Assembly (NCBI RefSeq): GCF_013141915.1
Contig: NZ_SROX01000001.1
Span: 310,001-374,000, forward strand
Length of the DNA: 64,000 nt
Origin: Cupriavidus necator
GTDB lineage: Bacteria; Pseudomonadota; Gammaproteobacteria; Burkholderiales; Burkholderiaceae
Direction: 5' to 3'
A program made the position numbers and the translations under genes. The notes under the pieces are model-generated. The model was not told the origin of the DNA and made no database searches. It saw nothing but the letters and a program-made list of their open reading frames with translations. Position 1 is the stretch's first letter. Each line of letters starts with the position of its first letter. Positions 26,124 through 35,433 of the stretch are shown piece by piece.

Positions 26124-27026
26124 TCAGTGGGGCGCTGCCGCCGGCATGTCGGTACTGCAGTTCGGCGCCGTTTCGTCGTGCGAATGCGGGGTGAGGGCAC
26201 TGGGTATGCGCGGGCTGTCCAGGCCCTTGCCGCGCAGCCACTCAGCCGTGGTGGCGGCGGCGCGGTCCATCAGCTCGCCGCAGCGGGAGTAGTCGTAGGG
26301 GGAGATATCGAGCGGGCATAGCGGTGGCACCACGCTGATCTGAGCCTGGTTGGCGAAGTGCTGCAGGTCATGCACCAACTGGCGCGCCACCAGTAGCGAG
26401 AGCGCGTTGAAGGCGTGCTCCAGCGCGCCGCGCGGTGGGCGGCGCTCGGCGCAGGTAAAGCCCGCCGGCAGTACGACCACGCGCGTGGCGCCCAGGCCGA
26501 CCGCGGTGGACACCGGCGTGTTGTTGGCCACGCCGCCGTCGATCAGGGTGCGGCCCGCGACCTGCACCGGCGGGAACACGCCGGGGATGGCGGCGCTGGC
26601 CAGCACCGCCTCGACGATGCTGCCGCTGGACAACACCACCTCGTCGCCGCTCTGCATGTCGGTGGCCACCACGTGCAGTGGCAGTTCCGCCGCCTCCAGG
26701 CGGCGCGGCCCAAAATGGCGCGCCAGCAGGTTGCGCAATCCGGTCGCTTCCACCAGGTGGCCGCGGCTGCCGCCGAACATGTTCCAGACACTGCGCCAGC
26801 CCCACGGCATGATGTCGGTGCGCCGGATGCCGCGCCACAGCGCGTCGAGGCGCTGCGCGCCGGCCACGCCCGGATTGCAGGCAAAGTAGGCGCCGTTGAT
26901 GGCGCCGGCCGAGGCGCCGATCACGATATCGGGCATCACGCCCCACGCCGCCAGCTCGCGCAGCATGCCGACCTGGATCGCGCCCAGGCTGCCGCCGCCG
27001 GCAAATACGAAGGCTGTCTTGTCCAT
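26124..27026 (-). CDS. Patatin-like phospholipase
   Basis: A 300-residue patatin-domain serine lipase. The oxyanion motif AGGGSLGA is at residues about 8-15, the nucleophile elbow GASAGA at about 38-43 and the catalytic aspartate in DGGVANN at about 185, giving the Ser-Asp dyad of the family. No signal peptide is present, so it should act on the cytoplasmic side. The ATG at 27026 is used because patatin homology begins there; an in-frame ATG at 27161 would add 45 unlikely residues. Confidence 0.88.
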   Translation of the reverse strand: MDKTAFVFAGGGSLGAIQVGMLRELAAWGVMPDIVIGASAGAINGAYFACNPGVAGAQRLDALWRGIRRTDIMPWGWRSVWNMFGGSRGHLVEATGLRNLLARHFGPRRLEAAELPLHVVATDMQSGDEVVLSSGSIVEAVLASAAIPGVFPPVQVAGRTLIDGGVANNTPVSTAVGLGATRVVVLPAGFTCAERRPPRGALEHAFNALSLLVARQLVHDLQHFANQAQISVVPPLCPLDISPYDYSRCGELMDRAAATTAEWLRGKGLDSPRIPSALTPHSHDETAPNCSTDMPAAAPH

Positions 27027-27215
27027 GGCTGCGCCGGTCTCCGGGTCTTGCTTGTCCTGAGCAAAAGCATAGGCGACGCCCGCGCCATCCGGCAGTGCCC
27101 GCCTGGCACCGCCGGCGGTGCCTGCTTCGATCAATTGCGCAATTAACCGCCATAAATCCACCCCATCTTTCGGCTTGAGCCAGCAAAGGTGGGGCAGGAG
27201 GCGGTCTTGCAGGGT

Positions 27216-27947
27216 CTAGCCGAGAAACTCGTCCGCGGAGATGCCAAGCTGCGCGGCCATGTGTTCGACCAGGCCTTGCAGCCGTGCCACCTTCTCGGCC
27301 AGGACCTGCTGTTCGGCACGCAGCTGTTCCAGTTCTGCCGGCGCCGCGATATCGCCATCGGAAATGCGCCCGCTGTCTTCGGCGGCCGCCGCGGCGCTGG
27401 CTTCGCCGCTCAGCAGATGCATCCAGCGGTTTTCGCGCGCGCCGGGCGCCCGTGGCAACCTGACCACGCGAGGCGGCGTCTGGCTGGCCAGTTCGTCCAG
27501 GAATGCCTCGACCGATGAGATGTCGGCAAAGTTGTGCAGGCGCGCGGTATTCAGGCGCAGTTCGGCCGCCGTCTGCGGGCCGCGCAGCAGCAGCATCGCC
27601 AGCAGGGCGACGGACTGGCTGGGCACACCCAGCGCACGCTGCATATTGTGCTCGAAGCGCGGCACGCGGCTGCTGCTGCCTTCAAAGACCAGGCTCAGGC
27701 TCTTGAGGCCGTCGATGGCCTCCAGGATCTCGGCCTCGCTGATGTTCATCACCGGTGCGCGGGCGGTCTTCTGGTTGCAGCCGGAAGCCAACGCGTTCAG
27801 CGACAGGGGATAGGTATCGGGTACGGTGTGCTGCTTTTCAACCAGCACGCCAAGCACGCGGCCTTCTACTGGCGAGAGCGGGCGCTGCAGCGGGCGCGCG
27901 GGACGGTCGGCGGACGGGGTCGAATCGGATTCAGGGGTAGATGGCAT
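27216..27947 (-). CDS. YceH family protein (DUF480)
   Basis: A 243-residue protein. The core has the family signature LSPVEGRVLGVLVEKQHTVP with DTYPLSLNALASGCNQKTAR, and a second winged-helix repeat around LAMLLLRGPQTAAELR. It ends in a coiled-coil-like segment (AELEQLRAEQQVLAEKVARL). The role of the YceH family is not established. The start at 27947 (MPSTPESD) precedes a low-complexity linker. It is divergent from the cNMP-TrxR fusion across 208 bp. Confidence 0.88.
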   Translation of the reverse strand: MPSTPESDSTPSADRPARPLQRPLSPVEGRVLGVLVEKQHTVPDTYPLSLNALASGCNQKTARAPVMNISEAEILEAIDGLKSLSLVFEGSSSRVPRFEHNMQRALGVPSQSVALLAMLLLRGPQTAAELRLNTARLHNFADISSVEAFLDELASQTPPRVVRLPRAPGARENRWMHLLSGEASAAAAAEDSGRISDGDIAAPAELEQLRAEQQVLAEKVARLQGLVEHMAAQLGISADEFLG

Positions 27948-28155
27948 CAAGGCTTGGGTCTTCTGACGGGTGGCGGCGGTGACAGCGCTTTGCCGGACCG
28001 CCGAGGCGACCATTCAATCCCAAGCGGGCGCAATGCGCAACTGTCGGCGCGGGCGGCCTCGCATTCCGCGTTGCGCCGTCTACTATCGATAGGCCGCGCC
28101 GCGGCAGCCGGGATCGCAGCGCTCCGGCGTTCACTGATGCAATCGGGGAGGCAGC

Positions 28156-29892
28156 ATGGCGAACTTGCAGGCGGATGCCGTGGCAGCCGAAGTAGAGCCG
28201 GGTCCGGAAGCCGGCGGCGGGCTGGAGGCACCGTACTCCACGCTGGAATCGCGCTGGCACCAGATGTTTCCGCAGCTGAACGCCGACGACATGGCGCGCG
28301 TGCGGCGCTTCGGCACGCCGCAGAGCTGGCGCGCGGGCGAGAAGCTGTTTGCCATCGGCGAGGCCGGGCGCGGCATGTATCTGGTCACCAGCGGCCGCGT
28401 GCGGGTGATGCGGCGCGACGGCCTCGGGCGCGAACACCAGATCACCGAGCAGGGCCCAGGGCACTTCCTGGCCGAGGTCGGGACCCTGGCAGGCCGGCCC
28501 GCGCTGGTCGACGGCGTCGCCGTCACCGAGACTCATGGCTACGTGATCGTGCCGGACCGGCTGCGCGCGCTGCTGGTGGCCGAAGCCGAATTGGGCGAGC
28601 GCATCATGCGCGCGCTGATCCTGCGCCGCGTCGGGCTGATCGAGTTCGGCAGCGGCCCGGTGCTGGTGGGCCATGGCACCGAGCCGCAACTGCTGGCGCT
28701 GCAGGCCTTCCTGCGGCGCAACGGCTATCCGCATACCGTCATCGATATCGACGCGGACCGCGACTGCTCCTTGCTGCTCGACTACGCCAACGCGCCCGCC
28801 AGCGACTTTCCGCTGGTGATCTGCGCCGACGGCCGCGTGCTGCGCGCCCCGGACGAAGGGCAGCTGGCGTCGTGCCTTGGCCTGCTGCCGGAATTCGATC
28901 CGGACCATGTCTATGATGTGGTGGTGGTCGGCGCCGGGCCGGCGGGATTGGCCACGGCGGTGTATGCCGCTTCCGAAGGCCTGTCGGTGGCGGTGATCGA
29001 CTGCCGCTCGCCGGGCGGGCAGGCGGGCGCGAGCGCGCGGATCGAGAACTACCTGGGCTTTCCGACCGGCATCTCGGGGCAGGCGCTGGCCGGGCGCGCG
29101 TTCGTGCAGGCGCTCAAGTTCGGCGCGCACATCGCCATCCCGCTGGAGGTCAAGGCGCTGCACTGCGGCGCCGACCCGATCCGGCTGGAACTGGCCGATG
29201 GCCGCATGGTCCCGACGCACACCGTTGTCATCGCAACCGGCGCGCAGTACCGCCGCCCCCGCATAGATGCGCTCGAGCATTTCGAAGGCCGCGGCGTTTA
29301 CTACTGGGCCTCGCCGGTGGAAGCCAAGCTGTGCAAGAACGAGCCGGCGATGCTGGTGGGCGGCGGCAATTCGGCCGGGCAGGCGGCAGTCTTCCTGGCT
29401 TCGCATGCGGCGCACGTGCATATGCTGGTGCGCGGCCCGGGCCTGGCCGCCACCATGTCGCGCTACCTGATCGACCGCATTGCCGCGCTGCCGAATATCA
29501 CGCTGCATACCCATGTACAGATCAGCGCACTGGAGGGGGACGGATGGCTCAGCGCGGTCCACTACGATTGCCGCGCCGAACGGCCGGTGCCGGTCACGAT
29601 GGCCGTGCGGCACCTGTTCCTGTTCATCGGCGCCGATCCCAATGCGGCGTGGCTGCACAGCTGCCGGGTCGAGGCCGATGACAAGGGCTTCGTGCGTACC
29701 GGCGGCGGCGCGCTGGGCTGCGCGTCGGCGGTGCCCTATCCGCTGCAGACCAGCGTGCCGGGCGTGTTCGCCATCGGCGACGTGCGGGCGGGATCGACCA
29801 AGCGCGTCGCCGCCGCGGTCGGCGAAGGCGCGGCGGTGGTCGCGCAAATCCATGATTATCTGGCACGCATCCCGGCGGCTGCTTCCCGCTAA
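28156..29892 (+). CDS. Cyclic-nucleotide-domain / thioredoxin-reductase-like flavoprotein fusion lacking the CxxC
   Basis: 578 residues in three parts. Residues about 40-160 form a cNMP-binding domain (AGEKLFAIGEAGRGMYLVTS, GHFLAEVGTLAGRPALVD). Residues about 165-245 resemble a cysteine-free thioredoxin/glutaredoxin-type fold. From 252 on is a TrxR-like flavoprotein with the FAD motif GAGPAGLA (259-266), PGGQ (286-289), the NAD motif GGGNSAG (about 405-411) and the FAIGDVRAG segment. Where TrxR has the redox pair CATC, this protein reads WASP (387-390), so it cannot act like thioredoxin reductase. Similar fusions occur in other bacteria; their function is not known to me. RBS GGGGAGG precedes the ATG. 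Confidence 0.9.
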   Translation: MANLQADAVAAEVEPGPEAGGGLEAPYSTLESRWHQMFPQLNADDMARVRRFGTPQSWRAGEKLFAIGEAGRGMYLVTSGRVRVMRRDGLGREHQITEQGPGHFLAEVGTLAGRPALVDGVAVTETHGYVIVPDRLRALLVAEAELGERIMRALILRRVGLIEFGSGPVLVGHGTEPQLLALQAFLRRNGYPHTVIDIDADRDCSLLLDYANAPASDFPLVICADGRVLRAPDEGQLASCLGLLPEFDPDHVYDVVVVGAGPAGLATAVYAASEGLSVAVIDCRSPGGQAGASARIENYLGFPTGISGQALAGRAFVQALKFGAHIAIPLEVKALHCGADPIRLELADGRMVPTHTVVIATGAQYRRPRIDALEHFEGRGVYYWASPVEAKLCKNEPAMLVGGGNSAGQAAVFLASHAAHVHMLVRGPGLAATMSRYLIDRIAALPNITLHTHVQISALEGDGWLSAVHYDCRAERPVPVTMAVRHLFLFIGADPNAAWLHSCRVEADDKGFVRTGGGALGCASAVPYPLQTSVPGVFAIGDVRAGSTKRVAAAVGEGAAVVAQIHDYLARIPAAASR

Positions 29893-30986
29893 ACAGCCGC
29901 GGGCGAGCCCTGCGCCTCGCGCTCCAGCAGCTCGCGCTTGCGCGCCACGCCCCAGCGGTAGCCCGACAAGTCGCCGTCGCTGCGTACCACGCGATGGCAC
30001 GGAATCGCCACGGCGAGGTGGTTGGCCGCGCAGGCCTGCGCCACCGCGCGCACCGCCCGCGGCGCGCCGATGCGGGCCGCAATTTCGGCGTAGCTGGCGG
30101 TGCTGCCGGCGGGGATCTGCTGCAGCGCTTGCCATACGCGCTGCTGGAACGCGGTGCCACGCACGTCCAGCGGCAGCGCCAGGCCGATCGAAGGCGCTTC
30201 GATAAAGCCCACCACCTGCGCCACCAACTGCTCGAACTGTGCATCGGCGCCGATCAGGTTGGCGCGCGGGAACTGGTCCTGCAACGCCTGCAGCAGCGCT
30301 TGCGGGTCGTCGCCCAGCAGGATCGCGCAGACGCCGCGCTCGCTTTGCGCCACCAGGATCGCGCCCAGCGAGCACTGGCCGAGAGCAAAGCGGATATCGG
30401 TGTCGACGCCACCCGCGCGGTAGCGCGACGCGGTCATGCCAAGCACGGCGTCCGCGGTTTCATAGAAGCGGCTGTTGGAGCCGAAGCCGGCGTCGTAGAT
30501 CGCCTCGGTCACCGAGTCGCTGGTGCCGAGTTGCTCGCGCAGCTTGCTGGCGCGATGCGCGGCGGCGTAGGCGCGCGGCGTCAGTCCGGTGGCCGCCTTG
30601 AAGAGGCGGTGGAAGTGATACGGGCTGAGGCCCGCCGCGCTGGCCAGTTCCGGCAGCGTGGGCACGGCGTCGGCAGCCTCGATGCGGCGGCAGGCCTCGG
30701 CCACGATGGCCGCGTGTCGTGCCGCCAGTGCGGGCGTGGCCGCGCGGCGGCTGGGCCGGTAGCCGGCGGCTTCGGCCGCGGCGGCGTTGTCGAAGAACTC
30801 GACATTGGCCGGATGCGGCAGGCGCGACGGGCTGCTCGGCAGGCAATACACGCCGGTAGTCCTGACCGCATAGACGAAGTCGCGGTCGGCGCCCGGGTCG
30901 CGCGCCAGCACGCGCGCCCAGCGCGGGTCCTGTTCGACGGGGCTGGCTTCGGCAAGCTGCGCGGGACGGGGGATGGATCGGGTCAT
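29889..30986 (-). CDS. ada: Ada-like regulator/O6-methylguanine-DNA methyltransferase with degenerate N-terminal zinc site
   Basis: 365 residues: N-terminal Ada domain (about 20-85), AraC-type HTH (about 105-190: LASAAGLSPYHFHRLFKAAT) and C-terminal methyltransferase with the active-site IPCHRV (C330). E. coli Ada uses four cysteines (38, 42, 69, 72) for zinc and methyl-phosphotriester transfer. The equivalents here are C48, S52, S79 and A82, so the zinc site is lost and sensing by methylphosphotriesters is unlikely. O6-methylguanine repair should remain. It is 8 bp after the 2OG-oxygenase gene (one operon) and overlaps the 3' end of the convergent flavoprotein gene by 4 bp. The start is the ATG at 30986; a GTG at 30998 is possible. 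Confidence 0.9.
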   Translation of the reverse strand: MTRSIPRPAQLAEASPVEQDPRWARVLARDPGADRDFVYAVRTTGVYCLPSSPSRLPHPANVEFFDNAAAAEAAGYRPSRRAATPALAARHAAIVAEACRRIEAADAVPTLPELASAAGLSPYHFHRLFKAATGLTPRAYAAAHRASKLREQLGTSDSVTEAIYDAGFGSNSRFYETADAVLGMTASRYRAGGVDTDIRFALGQCSLGAILVAQSERGVCAILLGDDPQALLQALQDQFPRANLIGADAQFEQLVAQVVGFIEAPSIGLALPLDVRGTAFQQRVWQALQQIPAGSTASYAEIAARIGAPRAVRAVAQACAANHLAVAIPCHRVVRSDGDLSGYRWGVARKRELLEREAQGSPAAV

Positions 30987-30994
30987 GGCAGGCC

Positions 30995-31714
30995 TCACGT
31001 AGCGTCGTGGAAGATGATGCCGAGCGTATAGCGCTGTCCGGCATGCAGCCGGCTGACGCCATGCCGCAGGTTGACGCGAAAGCTGCCGCGGCTGCCTGGC
31101 ACCGGCCGCTGGCTGACCGCGAACACCACGGCATCGCCCTGGCGCAGCGTTACCACCTCGGCCCGCGACTGCATGCGCGGGCGCTGCTCGGTCAGCACGA
31201 ACTCGCCGCCGGTGAAGTCGCGGCCGGGCTCCGAGAGCAGGATCGCGACCTGCAGCGGGAACACATGCTCGCCGTACAGGTCCTGGTGCAGGCAGTTGTA
31301 GTCGCCCGGGCCGTAGCGCAGCAGCAAGGGCGTCGGCCGCGACTGGCCGGCGTCGTGGCAGCGCGCAATGAAGTCCCCGTGCGCGGCAGGGTAACGGACG
31401 TCGACGCCCATGGCGGCATTCCAGCGGTTGGCTACCGGCACAAGGTGCGGATAGAGCGCCGTGCGCAGTCCGGCGACCAGGCCGGGCAGGGGATAGCGGA
31501 AGTACTTGTATTCGCCCTGGCCGAAGCCGTGCCGGCGCATCTCGATGCGCGCGCGGTACAGCGCGTCGTCGTCATAGCCCGCCGCCAGCGCATCGCATTC
31601 GCCGGCCGACAGCACGCCAGGGACGGCGGCGCAGCCGTAGCCATCGAGAGCGCGTGCGACGGCGGACCAGTCGGTGCCGTCGACGCGGGTGGCAATAGCT
31701 TGCTCGATGCTCAC
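30995..31714 (-). CDS. 2-oxoglutarate/Fe(II)-dependent oxygenase in operon with ada
   Basis: A 239-residue double-stranded beta-helix dioxygenase. Iron ligands are the HxD in [10 protein letters not shown] and the distal histidine in NLRHGVSRL; the arginine that holds 2-oxoglutarate is in [11 protein letters not shown]. The GTG at 31714 is taken as start because AGGAG precedes it by 7 bases. It is not an obvious AlkB, and prolyl-hydroxylase-like folds are closer, but its position 8 bp before ada suggests a role in the alkylation response. The substrate is unknown. Confidence 0.85.
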   Translation of the reverse strand: MSIEQAIATRVDGTDWSAVARALDGYGCAAVPGVLSAGECDALAAGYDDDALYRARIEMRRHGFGQGEYKYFRYPLPGLVAGLRTALYPHLVPVANRWNAAMGVDVRYPAAHGDFIARCHDAGQSRPTPLLLRYGPGDYNCLHQDLYGEHVFPLQVAILLSEPGRDFTGGEFVLTEQRPRMQSRAEVVTLRQGDAVVFAVSQRPVPGSRGSFRVNLRHGVSRLHAGQRYTLGIIFHDAT

Positions 31715-31813
31715 TGCAGATCTCCTGTTTCGCTTGCATGGTGCCAACTTTAGACGGCTGGCGTGGCTCACACACTCCGTGTCTTGCTTTTGAATTCTGC
31801 CCGCTATCGTGGC

Positions 31814-31842
31814 TTGACAAGACAGATCTGTCTACCAATAAT
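31814..31842 (+). promoter_or_regulatory. Promoter and TetR-type operator upstream of the DUF1348 gene
   Basis: TTGACA (31814-31819) and AATAAT (31837-31842) are 17 bp apart. The spacer begins with the perfect palindrome AGACAGATCTGTCT (31820-31833). The same arms, AGACAG-N2-CTGTCT, lie in front of the TetR gene at 36940. Binding between -35 and -10 would block initiation. Confidence 0.7.
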
Positions 31843-31920
31843 GAGACAACTCTGTATCATTTGCCGCAAGCTTGTTTCGCCACCCTTCGACTTCCAGCTT
31901 TCCCCGTAAAAGGAGCACGT

Positions 31921-32400
31921 ATGTCCGCAGCCACTGAAACCCGTCCGCCGCTGCCCCCGTTCACGCGCGACACCGCCATCGCCAAAGTCCGCGCCGCCGA
32001 GGACGGCTGGAACAGCCGCGATCCGGAGCGGGTGGCGCTGGCCTATACCGTCGACAGCGCGTGGCGCAACCGCGCCGAGTTCGTCAACGGCCGCGCCGAT
32101 ATCGTCGCGTTCCTGCAGCGCAAATGGCAGAAGGAACTGGACTACCGCCTGATCAAGGAGCTATGGGTACACGAGGAGAACCGCATCGCGGTGCGCTTTG
32201 CCTATGAATGGCACGACGATTCCGGCCACTGGTACCGGTCGTACGGCAACGAGAACTGGGAGTTCGATAAGGCGGGACTGATGCGCAAGCGCTTTGCCTG
32301 CATCAACGACGCGCCGATCCAGCCGGCGGAGCGCAAGTTCCACTGGCCGCTGGGCCCCCGGCCGGACGGGCATCCGGGCTTGAGCGAGCTGGGGTTGTGA
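31921..32400 (+). CDS. DUF1348 nuclear transport factor 2-like protein
   Basis: A 159-residue NTF2-fold protein with the DUF1348 pattern: [45 protein letters not shown] and [14 protein letters not shown] stands 8 bases before the ATG. The family is widespread and often next to TetR regulators, but its reaction is not established. Upstream is a strong sigma70-type promoter holding a palindromic operator shared with the TetR gene at 36940. The 206-bp gap is divergent from the 2OG-oxygenase gene. Confidence 0.88.
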   Translation: MSAATETRPPLPPFTRDTAIAKVRAAEDGWNSRDPERVALAYTVDSAWRNRAEFVNGRADIVAFLQRKWQKELDYRLIKELWVHEENRIAVRFAYEWHDDSGHWYRSYGNENWEFDKAGLMRKRFACINDAPIQPAERKFHWPLGPRPDGHPGLSELGL

Positions 32401-32407
32401 CGCTGGG

Positions 32408-32502
32408 GGAGAGGGGGCGAGTATCGACGAAGCATGGCGTGTCGGTCGGCCCGCGCCTGCCCTCTCCCGCGGCCCCTCTCCTGCGCTCGGGAGAGGAGGG
32501 CA
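32408..32502. repeat. REP-like palindromic intergenic repeat
   Basis: The gap after the DUF1348 gene holds CCCTCTCCC/GGGAGAGG modules: an outward GGGGGAGAGGGGG near 32405-32417 and an imperfect hairpin CCCCTCTCC...GGGAGAGGAGGG at about 32473-32500. The same modules occur at 52630-52785. Confidence 0.6.
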
Positions 32503-32527
32503 AACAAGCGTAGCCTGGGCGCTTCGC

Positions 32528-34300
32528 CTACTGCATCTTGTCCAGGTTCCCGATCCGCACCAGCATCTCGGTGAACATCTGCATATCGAGGTTGAGGTCG
32601 GCCACTTCCTTGTACTCGCGTGCGTTGTGCGCGGTGTACTTCTTGCCCGGCATGGCCGGCCCGAAGTTGATGGCGTTGGGCATCAGCTTGGCAGTGGTGC
32701 TGCCGGCGGTGGACACCGGCTTGGCTTCCAGCCCGGTGGTATCGCCAAAGATGTTCAGCAGCGTCGATAGCCACGCTCCCTTCGGATCGCGCGCCATCCA
32801 GTTGCCCTGGTCGTACTTGATCTCGACCGGCCCATGGGTGGCGGCCCAGCCGAAAATGCGCTTGGTGATCTTGCCGCCAAGTTCGTCCGGCGTGCGCCCG
32901 CGCGGCATGCGCACGTTGGTGACCACATCGACGTATTCACCACGCTCGCGCACCAGCGTGGGCGACATCGTCAGCGGGCCCATGAACGGATCGCGGTAGG
33001 CCACATCCATGCGATTGCCGAGGTAGTCCAGGCCGTACAGATCGTTCAGGTAGCGGACTGCGTTCAGGTAGTGGTTTTCGGCAAAGCGCACGCCGCTGGC
33101 CTGCAGGAACAGCGCCAGCCGCGGCAGCGGATTCACGCCTTCTTCCGGCCGCGAGCCGTGCGCCGAGGCGCCGGTCACCTTGACTTCGACATCGTTGCCG
33201 GCACGCTTGATGTCGATCGAGAACTTGCCGCGCGGCGTGTAGCGGCGCAGGAATTCCGCGCGCGCCTGCTCCAGCGCGGCAGCCACAGCCGCGGCATCGC
33301 CGCCGGCGATGCGCGCGGTGGCGGTCTCGGGGATGGCGTTGGCCGAGGCCGCGCCGCGCATCCCGACAATGGCCGGGCCCTTGCTGTCGGCCTGGGCGGG
33401 GGCGCGCTTGTCGTCGGCGGCCTTGATGCCGAACGAGACGGTCAGCGTGCCCGCGCCTTTCTCTGCCACCACCGCCGGATACTTGCTGTCGAGCACCACG
33501 TTGTACTCGGGCAGCGTGGTGTGCTGGCGATAGTACTTCATGCCGTCGCCGCCGGTTTCCTCGGTGGTCTCGATCATCAGCCGGATGCTGCGCTCGAGCG
33601 GCACGCCGCTTTCCTTGACGGTCTTCATGGCGTACATCACGGCGGCGATCGAGCCTTTGTCGTCGATGGTGCCGCGCCCGTACAGCAGGTCGCCCACGCG
33701 CGTCATGCGGAACGGGTCGAGCCGGGTGCCATCGTCCAGCACCCATTCGTCCGCCACGGCCGGCACCACGTCGGCATGGGTCAGGATGCCGAAGGTGTCC
33801 TTGCCGCCGCCGGGCAGCGTCACTTCGAACACCCGGTTGTCGACATTGCGATAGGCCAGCCCGAACTCGCGCGCCAGGCCTTCGATCATCTTGCCGAACT
33901 CGACGATGGCGGGGTTCTCGTGCTGGGCGATCTTTTCGTCGCGCACGGTGCGCAGCGCCACCATCTTGCCGAGCACATCGATGGCGGCGGCCTCGTTGCG
34001 CAGCCGGTTGTAAACCCCGAGCAGCCGGGCGACATTGACCAGGTTGTCGCCTGACAGCGGCGCTTTCGACTGCCACGCCGCCACCGCGGGCGCGACCATG
34101 GGCTCGGCCTTGGCCGCCGCCGCCATGAAGGCCGGCAGGTCAGACTGGGCCGCCTTGGCCGCGGCCGGGCTATGGCCGGCCAGGGCTTCAAGCGCCGGCT
34201 TCTTCAGCGTCTCGGCCTGCGCGGGAAGGGCCAGCGCGAGCGATAGCGCAAGCAGTGATGCCCACCGATGGCAGTACGGCAGGCGGCAAGGTCGGGTCAT
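32528..34300 (-). CDS. Secreted/periplasmic M20-family dipeptidase
   Basis: A 590-residue zinc peptidase with a signal peptide ending LALPAQAE. Zinc ligands and catalytic residues in order: H in LTHADVVP, D in GTIDDKGS, the EE pair in ETTEETGGD, D in VVLDSKYP and the C-terminal H in YTAHNARE. The lid domain lies between about 270 and 440. The length matches PepV-like dipeptidases with extra N-terminal sequence. The ATG at 34300 gives the best signal peptide; a TTG three codons upstream is possible. It is isolated, with a REP element downstream. Confidence 0.88.
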   Translation of the reverse strand: MTRPCRLPYCHRWASLLALSLALALPAQAETLKKPALEALAGHSPAAAKAAQSDLPAFMAAAAKAEPMVAPAVAAWQSKAPLSGDNLVNVARLLGVYNRLRNEAAAIDVLGKMVALRTVRDEKIAQHENPAIVEFGKMIEGLAREFGLAYRNVDNRVFEVTLPGGGKDTFGILTHADVVPAVADEWVLDDGTRLDPFRMTRVGDLLYGRGTIDDKGSIAAVMYAMKTVKESGVPLERSIRLMIETTEETGGDGMKYYRQHTTLPEYNVVLDSKYPAVVAEKGAGTLTVSFGIKAADDKRAPAQADSKGPAIVGMRGAASANAIPETATARIAGGDAAAVAAALEQARAEFLRRYTPRGKFSIDIKRAGNDVEVKVTGASAHGSRPEEGVNPLPRLALFLQASGVRFAENHYLNAVRYLNDLYGLDYLGNRMDVAYRDPFMGPLTMSPTLVRERGEYVDVVTNVRMPRGRTPDELGGKITKRIFGWAATHGPVEIKYDQGNWMARDPKGAWLSTLLNIFGDTTGLEAKPVSTAGSTTAKLMPNAINFGPAMPGKKYTAHNAREYKEVADLNLDMQMFTEMLVRIGNLDKMQ

Positions 34301-34443
34301 TGCGGACAAAAGGGAAGTCAGGGAGATGCCGCATGATAGGGCACTAACCGGGGTCTTCCCGAAAAAATATGCTTTTCCGTCCTCGCGGAGGGCCGCATGC
34401 GGGCCGAAGGCAGCGTCTATGCCCGGCTCATAGCTTTACGCAA

Positions 34444-34464
34444 TCATCGTGGTTAAAACGATGA
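34444..34464. promoter_or_regulatory. Short inverted repeat upstream of the peroxiredoxin-glutaredoxin gene
   Basis: TCATCG (34444-34449) and CGATGA (34459-34464) flank TGGTTAAAA in the AT-richer leader about 90-110 bp before the gene. It could be a redox-regulator site, but it does not match the OxyR consensus well. Confidence 0.3.
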
Positions 34465-34552
34465 ATTGTACAAATCACATCGGGGTCGACAAAATGGGGC
34501 CTTCGCTGCAACCGGCAGCCGAACCCACCAATCCAGAACCAGGAGTGAACTG

Positions 34553-35284
<732 letters not shown>

Positions 35285-35433
35285 GCCGTTTCCCGCTTTT
35301 GCCCCCAACCCCGGGGCCGGCAGTCGCCGGACCCGATGGCGCCGCCTTGCCCGCGATGACGCGCAGGGCGGCGCCATCCAGCCCGCTGATTGACCTCAGT
35401 CCGACGCTTCAGAAAACCAAGGAACCGACCGCC

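Noticed and set aside
28083..28092. Palindrome CTATCGATAG upstream of the cNMP-TrxR fusion as an operator
   Set aside because: Only 10 bp, single copy, and such short palindromes are expected by chance; not enough for a call.
27931..30375. An 814-codon minus-strand frame antisense to the cNMP-TrxR fusion
   Set aside because: Overlaps three well-supported genes and has no recognisable domain.
32408..32502. Possible CRISPR-like repeats
   Set aside because: The CCCTCTCCC modules are palindromic and few, with no regular spacers and no cas genes; they are REP-type elements.
34420..34470. OxyR site upstream of the peroxiredoxin-glutaredoxin gene
   Set aside because: Only scattered matches to ATAG-N7-CTAT half sites; the spacing is not that of OxyR tetramer sites, so only the short inverted repeat is recorded.
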